Source: Sequoia sempervirens (Eukaryota > Streptophyta > Pinopsida > Cupressales > Cupressaceae). From it: a DNA stretch of 64,000 bases. The DNA lies in contig VDFB02254868.1 of the NCBI GenBank assembly GCA_007258455.2, forward strand, positions 1 to 64,000, in the 5' to 3' direction. The notes beneath the pieces were generated by a model. That model saw nothing but the letters and a program-made list of their open reading frames with translations. It was not told where the DNA came from and did no database searches. Shown here one piece after another: positions 13,486-24,061 of the stretch (position 1 is the first letter of the stretch; every line of letters starts with the position of its first letter). The position numbers and the translations under genes are program-made.

Positions 13486-13915
13486 TGTTGTGGAAACATA
13501 AATGTAAAATCGAAAAACTTAAAATAATATTGCATCACAAGTTAGTTACAAAGAAATAATGAAGATGATAAAATGGAACAAAAAAATAATAGACAAGACA
13601 TAAATTTACATGGTAAAACCTTGACAACATGTCAAGGAAACATCCATGGGGTAAAGTATCAACATTCTTATTTCTCAGAGAAACTAATTACAATCTTCAC
13701 ATGTGTTGCTGCTCTTCAATTACAATTCATTACAAAGATTTTTCCCTCAAGGCAACAAGATATATATAATATCTTCAACTTGTGTCAAACTTAGAAAAAA
13801 CTAGCTTTATTTTTATTGTTTTGTTTTTATATTTTTGATTTAAATCTTTATCTTTTCCAAAGATAAAATTTTCCTTTATTTCTATTTTATTGTTGTCATT
13901 ATCCAATAAAACAAA
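13486..13915 (-). repeat. 5' LTR of the outer copia element
   Basis: Partner of 2099-2517. The start TGTTGTGGAAAC is clear and the primer-binding site lies just left (minus TGGTATCAAAGCAATT). The right end has decayed: the partner's TAACA end corresponds to TCCAATAAAACAAA here, just before the GATCA duplication at 13916-13920. Confidence 0.8.
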
Positions 13916-13920
13916 GATCA

Positions 13921-14551
13921 CTTCTGAGAGGTTCATGTAGCTTTCCAATATTGTCACTCTCAAGTTAAGTAATTAGTTAGTTACAATTAATCTTCTTATT
14001 CTCATCCATTTTGAAAGAAGTGGGAAGGGTGGAAATGGGCTATCACTAGTCACAAATAAGCCTCTCTATATAAAATAGCATTCTCTCTATAGACTTTTCT
14101 TAGTTCTTAAGAGAGGACAAGCAGGTGACTTGTTAGGTTTCAGCCAATTCCATGAGAAATTAATAAAAATAAAACCTTTTGTTTAAATCAAACTCAAGTT
14201 TCAATGTTTACTTTGTTCCAATTTTAAGGATTTGTTAGCCAAAACAAGGGTCATAACTCATTATCATTTTTTCACCCTTTGAAAAAAAACAAGGCCTTCA
14301 ATTTTAAATAGAAGATTATGAATTCAAAACATATGTCAATGAAGAAAATATTTAAATAAAAAGGATTTTGATACTATGGTATTTGGATGAATGTTGGATA
14401 TAGTGGACTCAAAAAATGGATGCAGTTTTTTGGTAGGAGAAAAAATTAAGACAAGCAGGAGTTTCCAAAATTATTAAAAAAATGTTGATACATATTCTTA
14501 TCTATTTTATTGGGCATTGAGAATTTATTCAAATTTTTTAAATTAAAGAGA
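13921..14551. other. AT-rich spacer, no gene seen
   Basis: No open frame of note and no motif that I recognise. Confidence 0.5.
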
Positions 14552-14561
14552 GTTTATTTGA

Positions 14562-14761
14562 TGTTTTTTTTAGATTGCAAGAATCAGAATTGGGTAGCCG
14601 CCCCCTATAAACTGCAGTGCACTTGGTAAATTTTTTTCATGTGACTGGTGACGCTAGCACAACACACCCTCCGATACTATGGGGACGGTGGGGAGACTAG
14701 GCCTTGTGACCTCTTGCTTGCAACATGATGCTTTAGCCAATCGAGCTAGGCCCACCACCTC
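14562..14761 (-). mobile_element. tRNA-derived SINE
   Basis: The 200-bp unit is flanked by perfect 10-bp direct repeats GTTTATTTGA (14552-14561 and 14762-14771). On the minus strand it starts GAGGTGGTGGGCC, has a pol III A-box-like TAGCTCGATTGG (14737-14748) and a degenerate B-box-like GGTCACAAGGCC (14700-14711), and ends in an A-rich tail (AAAAAAAACA). This is the layout of a tRNA-derived short interspersed element moved by LINE machinery. It is GC-richer than its AT-rich surroundings. Confidence 0.78.
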
Positions 14762-14771
14762 GTTTATTTGA

Positions 14772-15254
14772 AAATTTTAAATTAAAGAGAGTTTATTTTA
14801 ATTTTTTTAAAATTAATTAGAGTTTATTTTTGAAGAAGCAAGTTTGTAAGTGTTGTAGATACATTGAAAGAGGAGCCATGTTGACCATGGTGTTCCTAAT
14901 TTATCACTTGAATTTGAAGAAAGATTTTAAAAGGTGATGAAAAACAAAGAGTCCAACCTTGGTTTGTAATAATATTTGTCTTATGGTCATAGAATTTCTA
15001 ATAATAATAGATTAAGATAACTTATGTAAAAATGTGTCAATGTTTTTAATTATACCATCAAATACCACTTGAAAAAAATGATGTATTTCCTAACATGACT
15101 TGATTTTAAAAACATAGAAAAGACACACCAGATACATTGTACAAATGACCTCACACATGTTCATTGAGCATAAAAAGGTTTACCATCAAGTTCAACATGT
15201 CTTCTAGTATATCCTATAAAAGTGATTAGTATGGCATAAACTTTTTTAATACCA
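14772..15254. other. AT-rich spacer, no gene seen
   Basis: No coding frame recognised. It may include residual internal sequence of the LTR element whose LTR starts at 15255. Confidence 0.4.
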
Positions 15255-15773
15255 TGTTAGAAATCAGGATCTTAGGATACTAATCATTATAAACAAAATA
15301 TAAAATAAATAAAATAAGAATAATACAAGCATAGATTTTACACATTACACAAGATATACATGGGGAAACCCTTTAGAGAAAAAATTCCAAAATACATCAT
15401 TTTATTAAAACATTAACAAAAAGTGTATAAAAACATAGACTAAACCTAGAGACACTCCTCTACATACTTTCAAATGGATAATAATACTTCATGTGCATAG
15501 TAATATAATTCACTATAAATGTCCACATTCACACTGTCTCAAATGAGAGAGAACCTCCTTAAATATAGAAGAAAGAGTGGCAAAATACCTTAAGGGGTGT
15601 TAGTCACACCTATTCAAAACAACCATTCATAAATAATTAATAATCTAATAGTTATTAGACTATAATTATTTAAAATGAAACATGCTTAATAAAACATATA
15701 ATATATAATCTTATATTAGAATATTATATAAATGTTATAAAGGTATGATCCCTAATAATATTATGTTCTAACA
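15255..15773 (-). repeat. Solitary or truncated copia LTR
   Basis: The segment has perfect 8-bp inverted ends, TGTTAGAA and TTCTAACA, and the internal block TACATGGGGAAACCCTTTAGAG, which resembles the R regions of the two copia LTR pairs to the left. Directly left lies ATACCA, which on the minus strand (TGGTAT) could be the start of a primer-binding site, suggesting a 5' LTR whose element is lost. I found no target-site duplication and no partner LTR. Confidence 0.55.
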
Positions 15774-17160
15774 ATTAAAAACTATTAAAATTTGACCAAG
15801 TAATAATATAAATAATAAATTTGAGTATGTAAATATAAGGTAAACATGAAAGAGAACTATATGACGTCTTACAACTATAACTATATGTAATTGAATATGT
15901 ATGCGTGTGTCAATATATGAATATTAAAAAATATGACCACGATAAATAAATAAATGAATACAAAAGAAAGTGAGTCTATATCTATCCATGAAGCTAGAAA
16001 ATGGAAGAACATACAAGAAGACATTAATAATTGTCATGTTCTTGCGAAACATGAGGCTTCTATTGTTTGAATTTTGCTTACTATTTATAAAGTTAAAAAC
16101 TAGTACCCCTTATGTTTTTAATATAACAAATGGACAAAACTACTCCTTTTCACAATTTATATCAAATAAATAACCAATCATATAATAACATATAAAACAG
16201 ACATTGACATATATCTCTTAGACCTATTTTTTAATTTAATATTTTTGAAACAATTCAATAAAAATATAGTTGATATTAGTATATCATTGATATCTAAGGG
16301 TAAAGTCTCATGGGGGGCTTCAAAGATCTATTTTGAAACAACAACAAAAAAATGCTACAAGATTAAATATAATGTTTTCCTCAACAATAGCAACCCCTAC
16401 TTTTTAGTTTGAAAATTTAAGCAGGGACAATTGGGGTGGAGCTAGAAATTGCTCCACCAACTTATGCCTTTTTTTTTGCCACTTGTCAATCATACATAAT
16501 TTTAATATTTCTACCAATATATTTTATTTTATTATATATATATATATATTTACTGAATTGAATACAAAAAATAATAAAATTCATAAAACCACTACTTCCA
16601 TAAATTTAGGAGCTTCAATTTTTAAGCCGTAAACTACATTAAAAATTTATGAAACCATCACTTTGAAATAATCCTAAAAAATCTCAGTAGCATCCATGAA
16701 AGCCCCCTTCCTTGATATTGCAATCTAAGCTTATAACAATAATTTTAAGCACTTTACTCTTCAATTGAGAGGTTTTTCTAAAATATTTTAGTAGTTGAAT
16801 TTTTTTAAAAGCTTTTCAAACAGATAAGTATTGAACACATTGGATGAATTGGAACATAACACATGACAAATTTAACTCAATTGACTAAAAACAAAATTGA
16901 CAGTCGAAAAGGTTTCTGAAATGGATGCAATTTTTTAATTTATTTCTAATCTACTACATTCCACATGGACTTCTAAAAATAAGATGCTCCATTATAAACC
17001 CCTTTCCCCTACTTAATCTATAACTACATAACTAAAATTAAAAAAATATTGATAAAAATAAAATAAAATAAAAAATGAATTATTGGGAGAAACTTTCAAT
17101 CCTACCTTAAAAGATAACTTTTAAAATCTAAAAACTGAAAAGTAGAACATCCCATTTTTT
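15774..17160. other. AT-rich spacer with an (AT)n microsatellite
   Basis: No gene is recognised. A short (AT)n run lies at 16533-16549. The single 67-codon open frame at 15970-16173 has no features suggesting function. Confidence 0.5.
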
Positions 17161-17944
17161 ACACGTGTTGGTTGGAAATTTTGTATTCTTGTGAAAGCGT
17201 ACAAAATGGTGATTTCAACCACAGCACGTGAGTTTGAACTCTCCTAATTAAGGGAAGGCTCCCCCTTTAACTAAATAAAACTGATATGGGTAGGACAGCA
17301 ATCGTTCCTCTTATTTCAGGAAAGATCACGTTCTTCTCTCTTCACTGAAAAGAAACAGTATATGCGGATGAAACTTGTTACAGCAGCAATACAGTAGAAT
17401 AAAGAAAGAGGAAATAAAGTTTCCTGAAAGTACAAAGACTTCCGTTACTTCCTCCGGGACGGGAAAACAACCAATAAGCACAAAGTCTTGAGGAATGAGA
17501 TCCTATCTACCCTTTTCAGAATAATTACTTGATGAAAGTATATAGCATAAAACAACTCAAAGACTGTAATTACGATGTATCTTTTGACTACTTTAAATGA
17601 GAAATACTATGAGCACAAAGACTTATAATTCTTCTCAATTTCTAATACTAACTATGAATTCAATCTTCACATTTACAGCACAAAGACTGCAGATATTTAA
17701 ATCGAATCTCTCTCTAGCAATCTTCTACAACTCTCAAGTAATCACAAAATGATGCCCCAAAATGACATAAGAACATTAAGGATGCAAAAATGAGAATTCA
17801 GCTCAAAGTCTGAAATTCCAGCTTCTTGATATTACTTGAAAATTCACAATATTCCACTATAAAGCTCAAAGACTTTATGAGTACAAAATTCTGCAGAGTT
17901 TTCTTGCTTGCTAAAAAGATATCTATTACAATAGACCCCTCAAG

Positions 17945-17952
17945 TATTTATA
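17945..17952 (-). promoter_or_regulatory. TATA box of unit III, downstream of its ORF
   Basis: The minus strand reads CCTATAAATACTTGAGGGG about 240 bp after the ORF stop. Units I and II have CTATATAAAGGGG at the same relative place. A strong TATA box after an ORF fits the U3/R border of an LTR. Confidence 0.55.
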
Positions 17953-18188
17953 GGAGGAAGGTCTGGAGAAAAAGGTGGGAGGATCTCAACAAACTTGAGA
18001 AAATCTCTCAACCGATAACTAATTGCGATTGACTTATTCAAAATTACAATCCAAATTGTGATTTGTCTTGTAAGATTTTACATGTAATTACATTTTCAAA
18101 AATTGCAAGGAAAGAACACTTGCAATTGCAAAATTTGTTTTTACATATATTTTGTCGAAAATGAAAATACATAAAACAACCTAAAATT

Positions 18189-21100
18189 TTAACTTGTATC
18201 ATTCCTATCTTTGAAAGACAAGAATTTGCTGATGATGGTCTGCAACTCATTCGGATCTGGACCCAACGTGTTCTTGGCCACTGCAACTATCTTCAAGATT
18301 ACATCAAAGTATCTGATTGTTGCTAGTCTATGCTCCTCATAAGTAGTTTGCATTTTCTCAAGGATTGTCTGATGATTGACAAGCTTTTGAATTGAATCCA
18401 TAGAAAACTGCTCTGATTCCATTTGTTGACGAAGATTGGCTGCCATTTCGGAAATAACTGAATCAGCTGTAAGTAATTCATCTTCTTGATTTAAAACTGT
18501 ACAAGAGATCTTCTCAAAACTTGAAAGAATATCCTGCTGAACTTCATCATTCATTTCTAAAGTGGCCTGGATATCTTTAATAAGATCTTGAATGACCAAT
18601 GATCTATTTGTCATAAGTTCCTCAAATTCTATGTACTTCTCTCTATTTGGCAAGATCGAGTTGTTGCATAGAATTTGTAACTTGACTTGATCTATCTCAT
18701 GCCAGATTTTTAAATCTTTCTCAAGCGATTCCAAACTCTGCTTGAAGGCTTCCAAAGTCTGATTTAGCTTTATCTTTGCTATTCTGACATTTTTGAGAAC
18801 TTGCAAGGTCTTCTCAATCATTGGAATACTTTGATCAATCAGCTGAGTTATCCATGAATCAACTGCCTTGGCCTTTTGTGCAATTCTTTCTAATTGCCTA
18901 ACTGATTCATTAGGAGGAGCTGTAGATAGAGAATCAACTGCCTCTGATGATCCTGTAATCCTTTGAATGACTGAAACCAGCTGAGCATTGTCTTCTTTGA
19001 GCTTTTCCTTTTTAGCTAAAAGCTCATTATAGCTTTGTGTCAAAATCGTCACTGAACTTTGAGCATCCTGCATCATATTGGCATGAGTTTGCTTGCCCAA
19101 TTCCACTCTTGTGAACCTGTAATCAGATACCTGCATTTCTTCATGTGGTTTGTCAACAAGAGGCTCTGCAATCTCAGCATATTTCATTCTATTGCTGTCA
19201 ACAAAAACTTGTGAGACTGTTTTAGCTTTCTTTGCAACCATCGGTTTTGATTTCTTCAATTTTTGGAAATCAAAAATATCAGGAGACACTGCTTGTTTCT
19301 TTCTTTTGGGAGCAACTGAATTCAACCATGGAGGAAGATCCAAGGTTGTCACATCTGAAATAGTAATAGCAGTTTCTGTAGAAATAGCCTCAATTTGAGA
19401 TACAACATAAATTCTAGAAGGTGCCTCGGTTTGTACAGCAACAATGTTTTGTTTAGAAGACAAACTACAACTAGGATTGGCCATGAAGGAATCAAAACTT
19501 GTTACAGATGTATCTATTTCTGGAAAAGTTATTTCTGACATGGCTGGAAAGATTGGATTTATGTCAAAAATACTCTTGAAGTTATCGGGCAAGCTTCTTA
19601 TGGGAGTATTCATTACTGATGAAGGTTGATGACAAGTCTCTTGTGGTGGAATAGAAGGAACGAAAACGGTGGAGAAGGAATCAACATCACTGTCGATAGG
19701 GGACATAGGAGATATGACTGATTCTGGTATTGGAGCTTCAATGTGAGGAGTTATCTCACTTAGAATAGTAGAGGTCTCAAGAACCTCGTCTTCTTCTTGC
19801 TGATCCAAAACTTGAATCTGCATTTCATTGGCTTCTTTTCCCTTTGATGTTTCCTTTTCCAATGGTTGTTCTGCAGCTCTGCTTACCTTCAGCTTAATTC
19901 TGGTACCTGAAGAGGAAGCTCCTTCTTTTGATTGTTCTCTGATTTCTGATTTTAATCCCCTAGGACCAGCTGGATCATCTTCAGCTCTAACTTTGATTTT
20001 GATAGTCTTGACGCCTATGCTTTTGAGCCAAGAGTTGGTGTTCGCCAAGACTGATTGAAACCTATCAAAGATTGAGACAGATTCCTTTTGGGACCATTGA
20101 ATTGCAGGAATGAGAGCATTAGCAACTCCTTGTTCTTCGTATTCAGGATCTAAAATCTGCCTATCATCAATTACTCCCTCTGGAATTAAAGTCAGATTTA
20201 GATCAATAATTTGCTCCAAAGTTAGCCTGCAATAATCCATTTTGTATATATCCTTTTCTGTCCGGAGGTCTGCCCAAATGTCTTCAATGCGGTGAACATG
20301 AGTGAAGGCTCTTTTTATTTTATCTTTCATCCTTCTGTAATCAAAATCCACTCTAGCTTGGAATCTCTTCAATGTTATCTCCTGAAGTTCAGTCTCCATT
20401 GCTTTGGCTCTTGAAGAAGTTGTCAGAGAATACCTGCCGATTACCAATGGATTATGTGAAGAAATACCAATTCCAGACTTATGTTGCGTAGCTTGACGTG
20501 AATGAACTGCCATCAACTGTCTTCCCAGCTCCATCAGAATGATCTTATCAGTCGGATATCTTGGAAGCATATAAGGTTGGTCTTCAAAGCATCCAACTCT
20601 CATATAAGTGAAGGTAGGAAATTGAAGAAACAAGCAGCCATACTGATTAACTTTATTCCAAGCTGCCTCAGATACCCTGTTATTTGCTAGTTCTTTGTCA
20701 AACAAACACATAAAATAACCAAAGAAGGCATCTTGAACCCTTCTATAATGCGCTCGACTTGGAATAAAAGTCAGCTGATCATAATATTTCCATACAGGCA
20801 CCAACGATCTGTCACCTTCAGGAGATAGGCCTGGAAAATGTCTCAACGAAGCTGCTATATAAACCAAGTATGAATTCATATAGAAGGTAAGAGTGGTAGG
20901 AACCTGTGCAAGCTGTTCACACAAACTGTCACTGATTATTTCTCCCCAGAATATTGGATGCTGTGCTTTTCTAACAACCACCATGAACTTATACATCCAG
21001 TTTTCAAACACATTAGAAACTTTCAACCCTGCAATTCTGCTCAGAAGAGTGATCATATCATTAATTTCCTCTTTAAAATCAGACCGATACAACTTGGGTA

Positions 21101-21668
21101 TCCGGGTCACACAAGGCCGTGGTTTGAGAAGCCATTTAGAATTGATATGTCTAATACAATCACTCTTTTTCTGCTCAAAATGTCTGTGAGCACTCTTCAA
21201 TGAAATCTCTGAATATGTAGTTGCATCAGGAACTCTGAAAACTCTGTTGATTGTTTCAGCATCAAGTCTGATAACCACATTGCCATCATCGTCCTTGATA
21301 GTTTTGGATTCTTTATCAAAGTGTGCTGCACATGCAAGGACGAATTCTGGTTCTAGGGCAGCAACAGGAAAAGAAGACACCAGATGAATATGACTCCTTA
21401 GCAATTTCTGCATATCAGAAGAGGTAGATTTCTCAGCTCTCTCAAGAAACTTGGACATATCAATATGCCCTATTTCTGTATCTTTGATCTCATCGATATT
21501 TGAAACAACGTGAGACGGAGAAATCTCATTCTGATATTTATCAAACTTGTATTTCATCTTTTTGCTTTTAGGAGAAGTTGGCTCGTCTGTCATTGAACAG
21601 GAATCTGCAAGACTGCGGTGAAAACCCCATAAGGTCAGAACATCATCAACATCAACGTGAGTGGACAT
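18189..21668 (-). CDS. Intact 1,159-residue ORF of unknown function carried in the LTR-like unit
   Basis: I do not recognise an established family. The ATG at 21666-21668 (MSTHVDVDDVLTLWG) is the first in the frame. Residues ~60-480 look globular, with DAETINRVFRVPD, NVFENWMYKF, FYMNSYLVYI and LPRYPTDKIILME. Residues ~480-830 are acidic and Ser/Pro/Thr-rich with basic clusters (KRKKQ, KKSKPMVAKKAK) that could be nuclear signals. Residues ~830-1110 are Leu/Gln/Glu-rich and likely coiled coil. The ORF at 45111-48493 matches these blocks in the same order (YVFEPWMFFY, FYMSSYVIYM, LPRYPTNQMIMLE) but has decayed. A distant link to plant transposon-associated domains (plant mobile domain or putative plant transposon protein type) is possible but unproven. 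It has no zinc knuckle, DSG protease or YxDD motif, so it is not gag or pol. An open frame this long amid decayed repeats suggests recent activity or selection. Confidence 0.8.
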   Translation of the reverse strand: MSTHVDVDDVLTLWGFHRSLADSCSMTDEPTSPKSKKMKYKFDKYQNEISPSHVVSNIDEIKDTEIGHIDMSKFLERAEKSTSSDMQKLLRSHIHLVSSFPVAALEPEFVLACAAHFDKESKTIKDDDGNVVIRLDAETINRVFRVPDATTYSEISLKSAHRHFEQKKSDCIRHINSKWLLKPRPCVTRIPKLYRSDFKEEINDMITLLSRIAGLKVSNVFENWMYKFMVVVRKAQHPIFWGEIISDSLCEQLAQVPTTLTFYMNSYLVYIAASLRHFPGLSPEGDRSLVPVWKYYDQLTFIPSRAHYRRVQDAFFGYFMCLFDKELANNRVSEAAWNKVNQYGCLFLQFPTFTYMRVGCFEDQPYMLPRYPTDKIILMELGRQLMAVHSRQATQHKSGIGISSHNPLVIGRYSLTTSSRAKAMETELQEITLKRFQARVDFDYRRMKDKIKRAFTHVHRIEDIWADLRTEKDIYKMDYCRLTLEQIIDLNLTLIPEGVIDDRQILDPEYEEQGVANALIPAIQWSQKESVSIFDRFQSVLANTNSWLKSIGVKTIKIKVRAEDDPAGPRGLKSEIREQSKEGASSSGTRIKLKVSRAAEQPLEKETSKGKEANEMQIQVLDQQEEDEVLETSTILSEITPHIEAPIPESVISPMSPIDSDVDSFSTVFVPSIPPQETCHQPSSVMNTPIRSLPDNFKSIFDINPIFPAMSEITFPEIDTSVTSFDSFMANPSCSLSSKQNIVAVQTEAPSRIYVVSQIEAISTETAITISDVTTLDLPPWLNSVAPKRKKQAVSPDIFDFQKLKKSKPMVAKKAKTVSQVFVDSNRMKYAEIAEPLVDKPHEEMQVSDYRFTRVELGKQTHANMMQDAQSSVTILTQSYNELLAKKEKLKEDNAQLVSVIQRITGSSEAVDSLSTAPPNESVRQLERIAQKAKAVDSWITQLIDQSIPMIEKTLQVLKNVRIAKIKLNQTLEAFKQSLESLEKDLKIWHEIDQVKLQILCNNSILPNREKYIEFEELMTNRSLVIQDLIKDIQATLEMNDEVQQDILSSFEKISCTVLNQEDELLTADSVISEMAANLRQQMESEQFSMDSIQKLVNHQTILEKMQTTYEEHRLATIRYFDVILKIVAVAKNTLGPDPNELQTIISKFLSFKDRNDTS

Positions 21669-21683
21669 GGCAAAACTCAAACC

Positions 21684-22745
21684 CTAAGACAATGAAATGG
21701 TCTTTGAAAGAATGATGGAAAGCGGATGAATACGAATTCGAAATGGATGAAATAATGGCAGGATGGTGGCAGTCAAAAATAACAAGTTGTCTTCTTGAAA
21801 CAGCAGCAAGACAAAGAGATTTTTGGCTTGGATTTGGTATTTTGTCCAAAAAGATCAACTTTTGTGCTTTTTAAGGCAATTCGGGTTTTTGAATGATTTC
21901 AACAATTTCGGGATTTTAAAGAGCTTTAGCAATTTATGCTTTTTGTAATTTCGGGATTTTAAAGAGATTTAGCAATTTTTACAAAGGCAGTCGGGATTTT
22001 TCGGAAGTTAAACAATTTTTTCAACTTTGCAATTTTGAAAATTGTTATTTCAATTGCAAATCCCAAAATTGCATTTTGGTTTTCAAAACCCGAAATTTAA
22101 CACAAAGTAGATTATTTGTGAAAAATGATAATGGATGTTTTGAGGTGAATGGATGTAAATGAGATGGTAAATGGAATTCTTATTATTTGAAAAGATGAAT
22201 GAAAGCGTAATGAAGGAAAAGTTTATTGCTGGAATGAAATAATGGAAAAACGCATTTTTATTATAAGGCATTTCAAAGTGAAAAAATGCGTTATGTATGA
22301 TGGAAGTATATGAGATGGAAAACAAATTTTAGTGAAATGAAGGAGAACGAAGGGTGCGTAGGGTATGAAAGATAAATGGAAAATGAAAAATGCATTTTAT
22401 ATGAGGGGCAAAATAAATGGCAGTGAAAACGCATTTAATTGAGAGCGAATGATGGAATGAAGGAAAATGGTGGGCGAACAAATAAGCAAAGGAGGCGAGA
22501 ATGCATTTTGAAAAGGGACGAGCTAAATAACCAAGAAAACGCGTTTTAATAAAAACAAAAACAAATATCAACAGATATACATAAAACAATTTAATAAAGA
22601 CAGAAAAAACGTATAAAAATAAAACGCGTTTTAGTAGAAGACACAGAAAATCTGAAACGAAATACCTAAATGACAATGACGTCTAATATAAAGCAATAAA
22701 TGACAGAAAAACGTTAAAAGAAAGATAAAGAAATGCGTAGCATAC
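21684..22745 (-). other. Probable leader intron of the unit III ORF
   Basis: The minus strand has a good donor, CTTCAG^GTATGC (last exon base 22746), and an acceptor, TTGTCTTAG^GG, just 15 bases before the ORF's ATG. The interval is packed with short GCG-centred repeats (AAAACGCGTTTT and relatives, 22245-22640) and TCGGGATTTTAAAGA repeats (21890-22080). Splicing is inferred only from the site sequences. In units I and II a TTGTTTTGCAG acceptor lies at the matching place. Confidence 0.35.
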
Positions 22746-23482
22746 CTGAAGCAAGTTCGAACTGAAAACAATGGAGATAAAACCCTAGGCGCGATGAGAA
22801 GATGACAGAAACTCAGCTATTTACTGACAAAAATCCGAACTTCAAGCATTAAGGTTGACAAAATCTCCATGAAATAGGGAAGTAAAAGCAAAGAAGGATT
22901 CAACTAGCTCGAATCTGAATAGCATCGGGTTTTTCAAAGTCTTTAGCAATGTAAAATGACAATAAAACATGAAATCGGGTTTTCAAGAAGTCATAACATG
23001 TTTTTTTTACAAAATCGGGTTTTTTAGACTTCAATGCAATTTCATTTAAACCAAATCGGACTTTTTGAATCACTTTAGCAATTTTCATTTTGTCAAAAAT
23101 GAATACTTTAACAAATTCGGTTTTTAAAGCCAAATGACAAATTTGCTTTTTGTCAAAAATATAAAGACTTAACAAAAATTCGGGTTTTTGAATCACTTTA
23201 GCAATTTCGGGATTTTAAAGAACTTTAGCAATTTTGCCTTTAAGTCTAAATTGCTCTGAAAACCCGAAATTGGTGAAAAAGACACCAAAAACGACTCAGA
23301 AATTGACGAAAACGGAAACGTAAGGGGGAAAAAGAGTAGCCCAAAGGTTAATAAACCTAAAACAGAGATTTGTCACTCTTTGCACCTCGTAATGCGTGCC
23401 TTAGAGAAGAAAAATCTCAAATTTTATGAAAATTTTGATTGGTTATCCAAATTTTAAAACGAGTCAAAAATTCAGGATAACA
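22746..23482 (-). other. Leader of unit III with TCGGG-type short repeats
   Basis: The first ~740 bp of the unit. Between 22915 and 23260 the plus-strand word TCGGG(A/T)TTTT, often followed by TTTAGCAATTT, recurs about every 50-70 bp. The same word recurs at 21890-22080 beyond the donor site. The short frame at 22900-23196 is made of these repeats and is not counted as a gene. Confidence 0.5.
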
Positions 23483-23566
23483 ACACGATCCTACCTACTT
23501 TATACTTTATAATAATTTTAAATATCCTATTTTAAAAAATAATTCCAGTAGCAGCTTTATGGGACC

Positions 23567-23837
23567 CAGGGCTTAAATTTGACAGTCGACCTTCCCTGTC
23601 AACAATTTTTTTAATGACGGTTATGTATTCAAAGGTTCCCTTACAACATTATGATATACCTTAGTGAAAGTAAAATTATATATAAATCAAATATATATAT
23701 CATTATAATTCAATATAAATTTTGACAGTCTATCCAAAATCTCTCCTTTCATCTGATACAATCTTCTTAAAATTTTGATTGTATTTTATGGCAAAAATAT
23801 CTAAATACGGTCATACGGCCATCAAATTTAAGCCCTG
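23567..23837. mobile_element. hAT-type MITE
   Basis: This 271-bp element has perfect 16-bp terminal inverted repeats (CAGGGCTTAAATTTGA ... TCAAATTTAAGCCCTG) and a perfect 8-bp target duplication, ATGGGACC, at 23559-23566 and 23838-23845. Both the 8-bp duplication and the CAGGG ends are characteristic of hAT transposons. It encodes nothing. It ends about 30 bp before the first TATA-like site of the dioxygenase gene, so it could supply or disrupt promoter elements. Confidence 0.88.
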
Positions 23838-23867
23838 ATGGGACCCCTTAATTCACCAAAATATGTT

Positions 23868-23921
23868 ATAAAAGCTTGACGGTGCAAAATCAACCCGCAT
23901 ATAGAGGCACTTGCTATAAAA
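23868..23921 (+). promoter_or_regulatory. Candidate core promoter of the dioxygenase gene
   Basis: Two TATA-like sites precede the gene, TATAAAAG at 23868-23875 and TATAAAA at 23915-23921. They lie ~190 and ~140 bp before the start codon at 24062. The second gives a leader of ~110 nt, normal for a plant gene. The choice between them is inference. Confidence 0.5.
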
Positions 23922-24061
23922 GACAAATTTCTATTTGAGAACGATAATTTTTGTCGGTTCCTGCATTTTATATCCTCAATTGAGGCTTGGATTCTCTCAC
24001 TCCGCATATATTTTCCCCTGAGACTGTGAATGACAGCATTGCTCTACAAGCAAACGAAACA

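Larger units (their letters stand above)
2099..13915 (-). mobile_element. Old Ty1/copia retrotransposon (outer), split by a younger copia element
   Basis: Two long direct repeats (2099-2517 and 13486-13915) frame a minus-strand copia element. GATCA lies directly left of the left repeat (2094-2098) and again at 13916-13920, consistent with a 5-bp target-site duplication, though two extra A residues separate the second copy from the nearest CA end. A primer-binding site matching initiator Met-tRNA (minus-strand TGGTATCAAAGC) lies just inside the right LTR. Internal gag, protease, integrase, reverse transcriptase and RNase H remnants occur in the canonical copia order, all decayed. The inner copia element at 6220-13156 sits within the gag region. 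Confidence 0.85.
17166..23482 (-). mobile_element. LTR-like unit with embedded ORF (unit III), TSD ACACG
   Basis: On the minus strand the unit starts TGTTATCC and ends CCAACA. ACACG flanks it on both sides (17161-17165 and 23483-23487), as expected for retroviral-type integration. There is no second LTR, primer-binding site, gag or pol between the ends. In transcription order it contains a repeat-rich leader (23482-21684) with a probable intron, a 1,159-codon ORF (21668-18189), a TATA box after the ORF (17945-17952) and ~780 bp of tail. The same order occurs in unit I (44014-53408). The simplest reading is a 6.3-kb solo LTR whose U3 carries a gene. Confidence 0.7.

Noticed and set aside
18189..21668. 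Reading the 1,159-codon ORF as an ordinary single-copy host gene
   Set aside because: It lies wholly inside a TG...CA unit with a 5-bp duplication, and a relative sits at the same place inside another such unit.
22083..22676. Two minus-strand ORFs of 80 and 115 codons in the unit III leader
   Set aside because: They consist of Phe/His/Ile-rich translation of AT-rich short repeats and lie in a probable intron.
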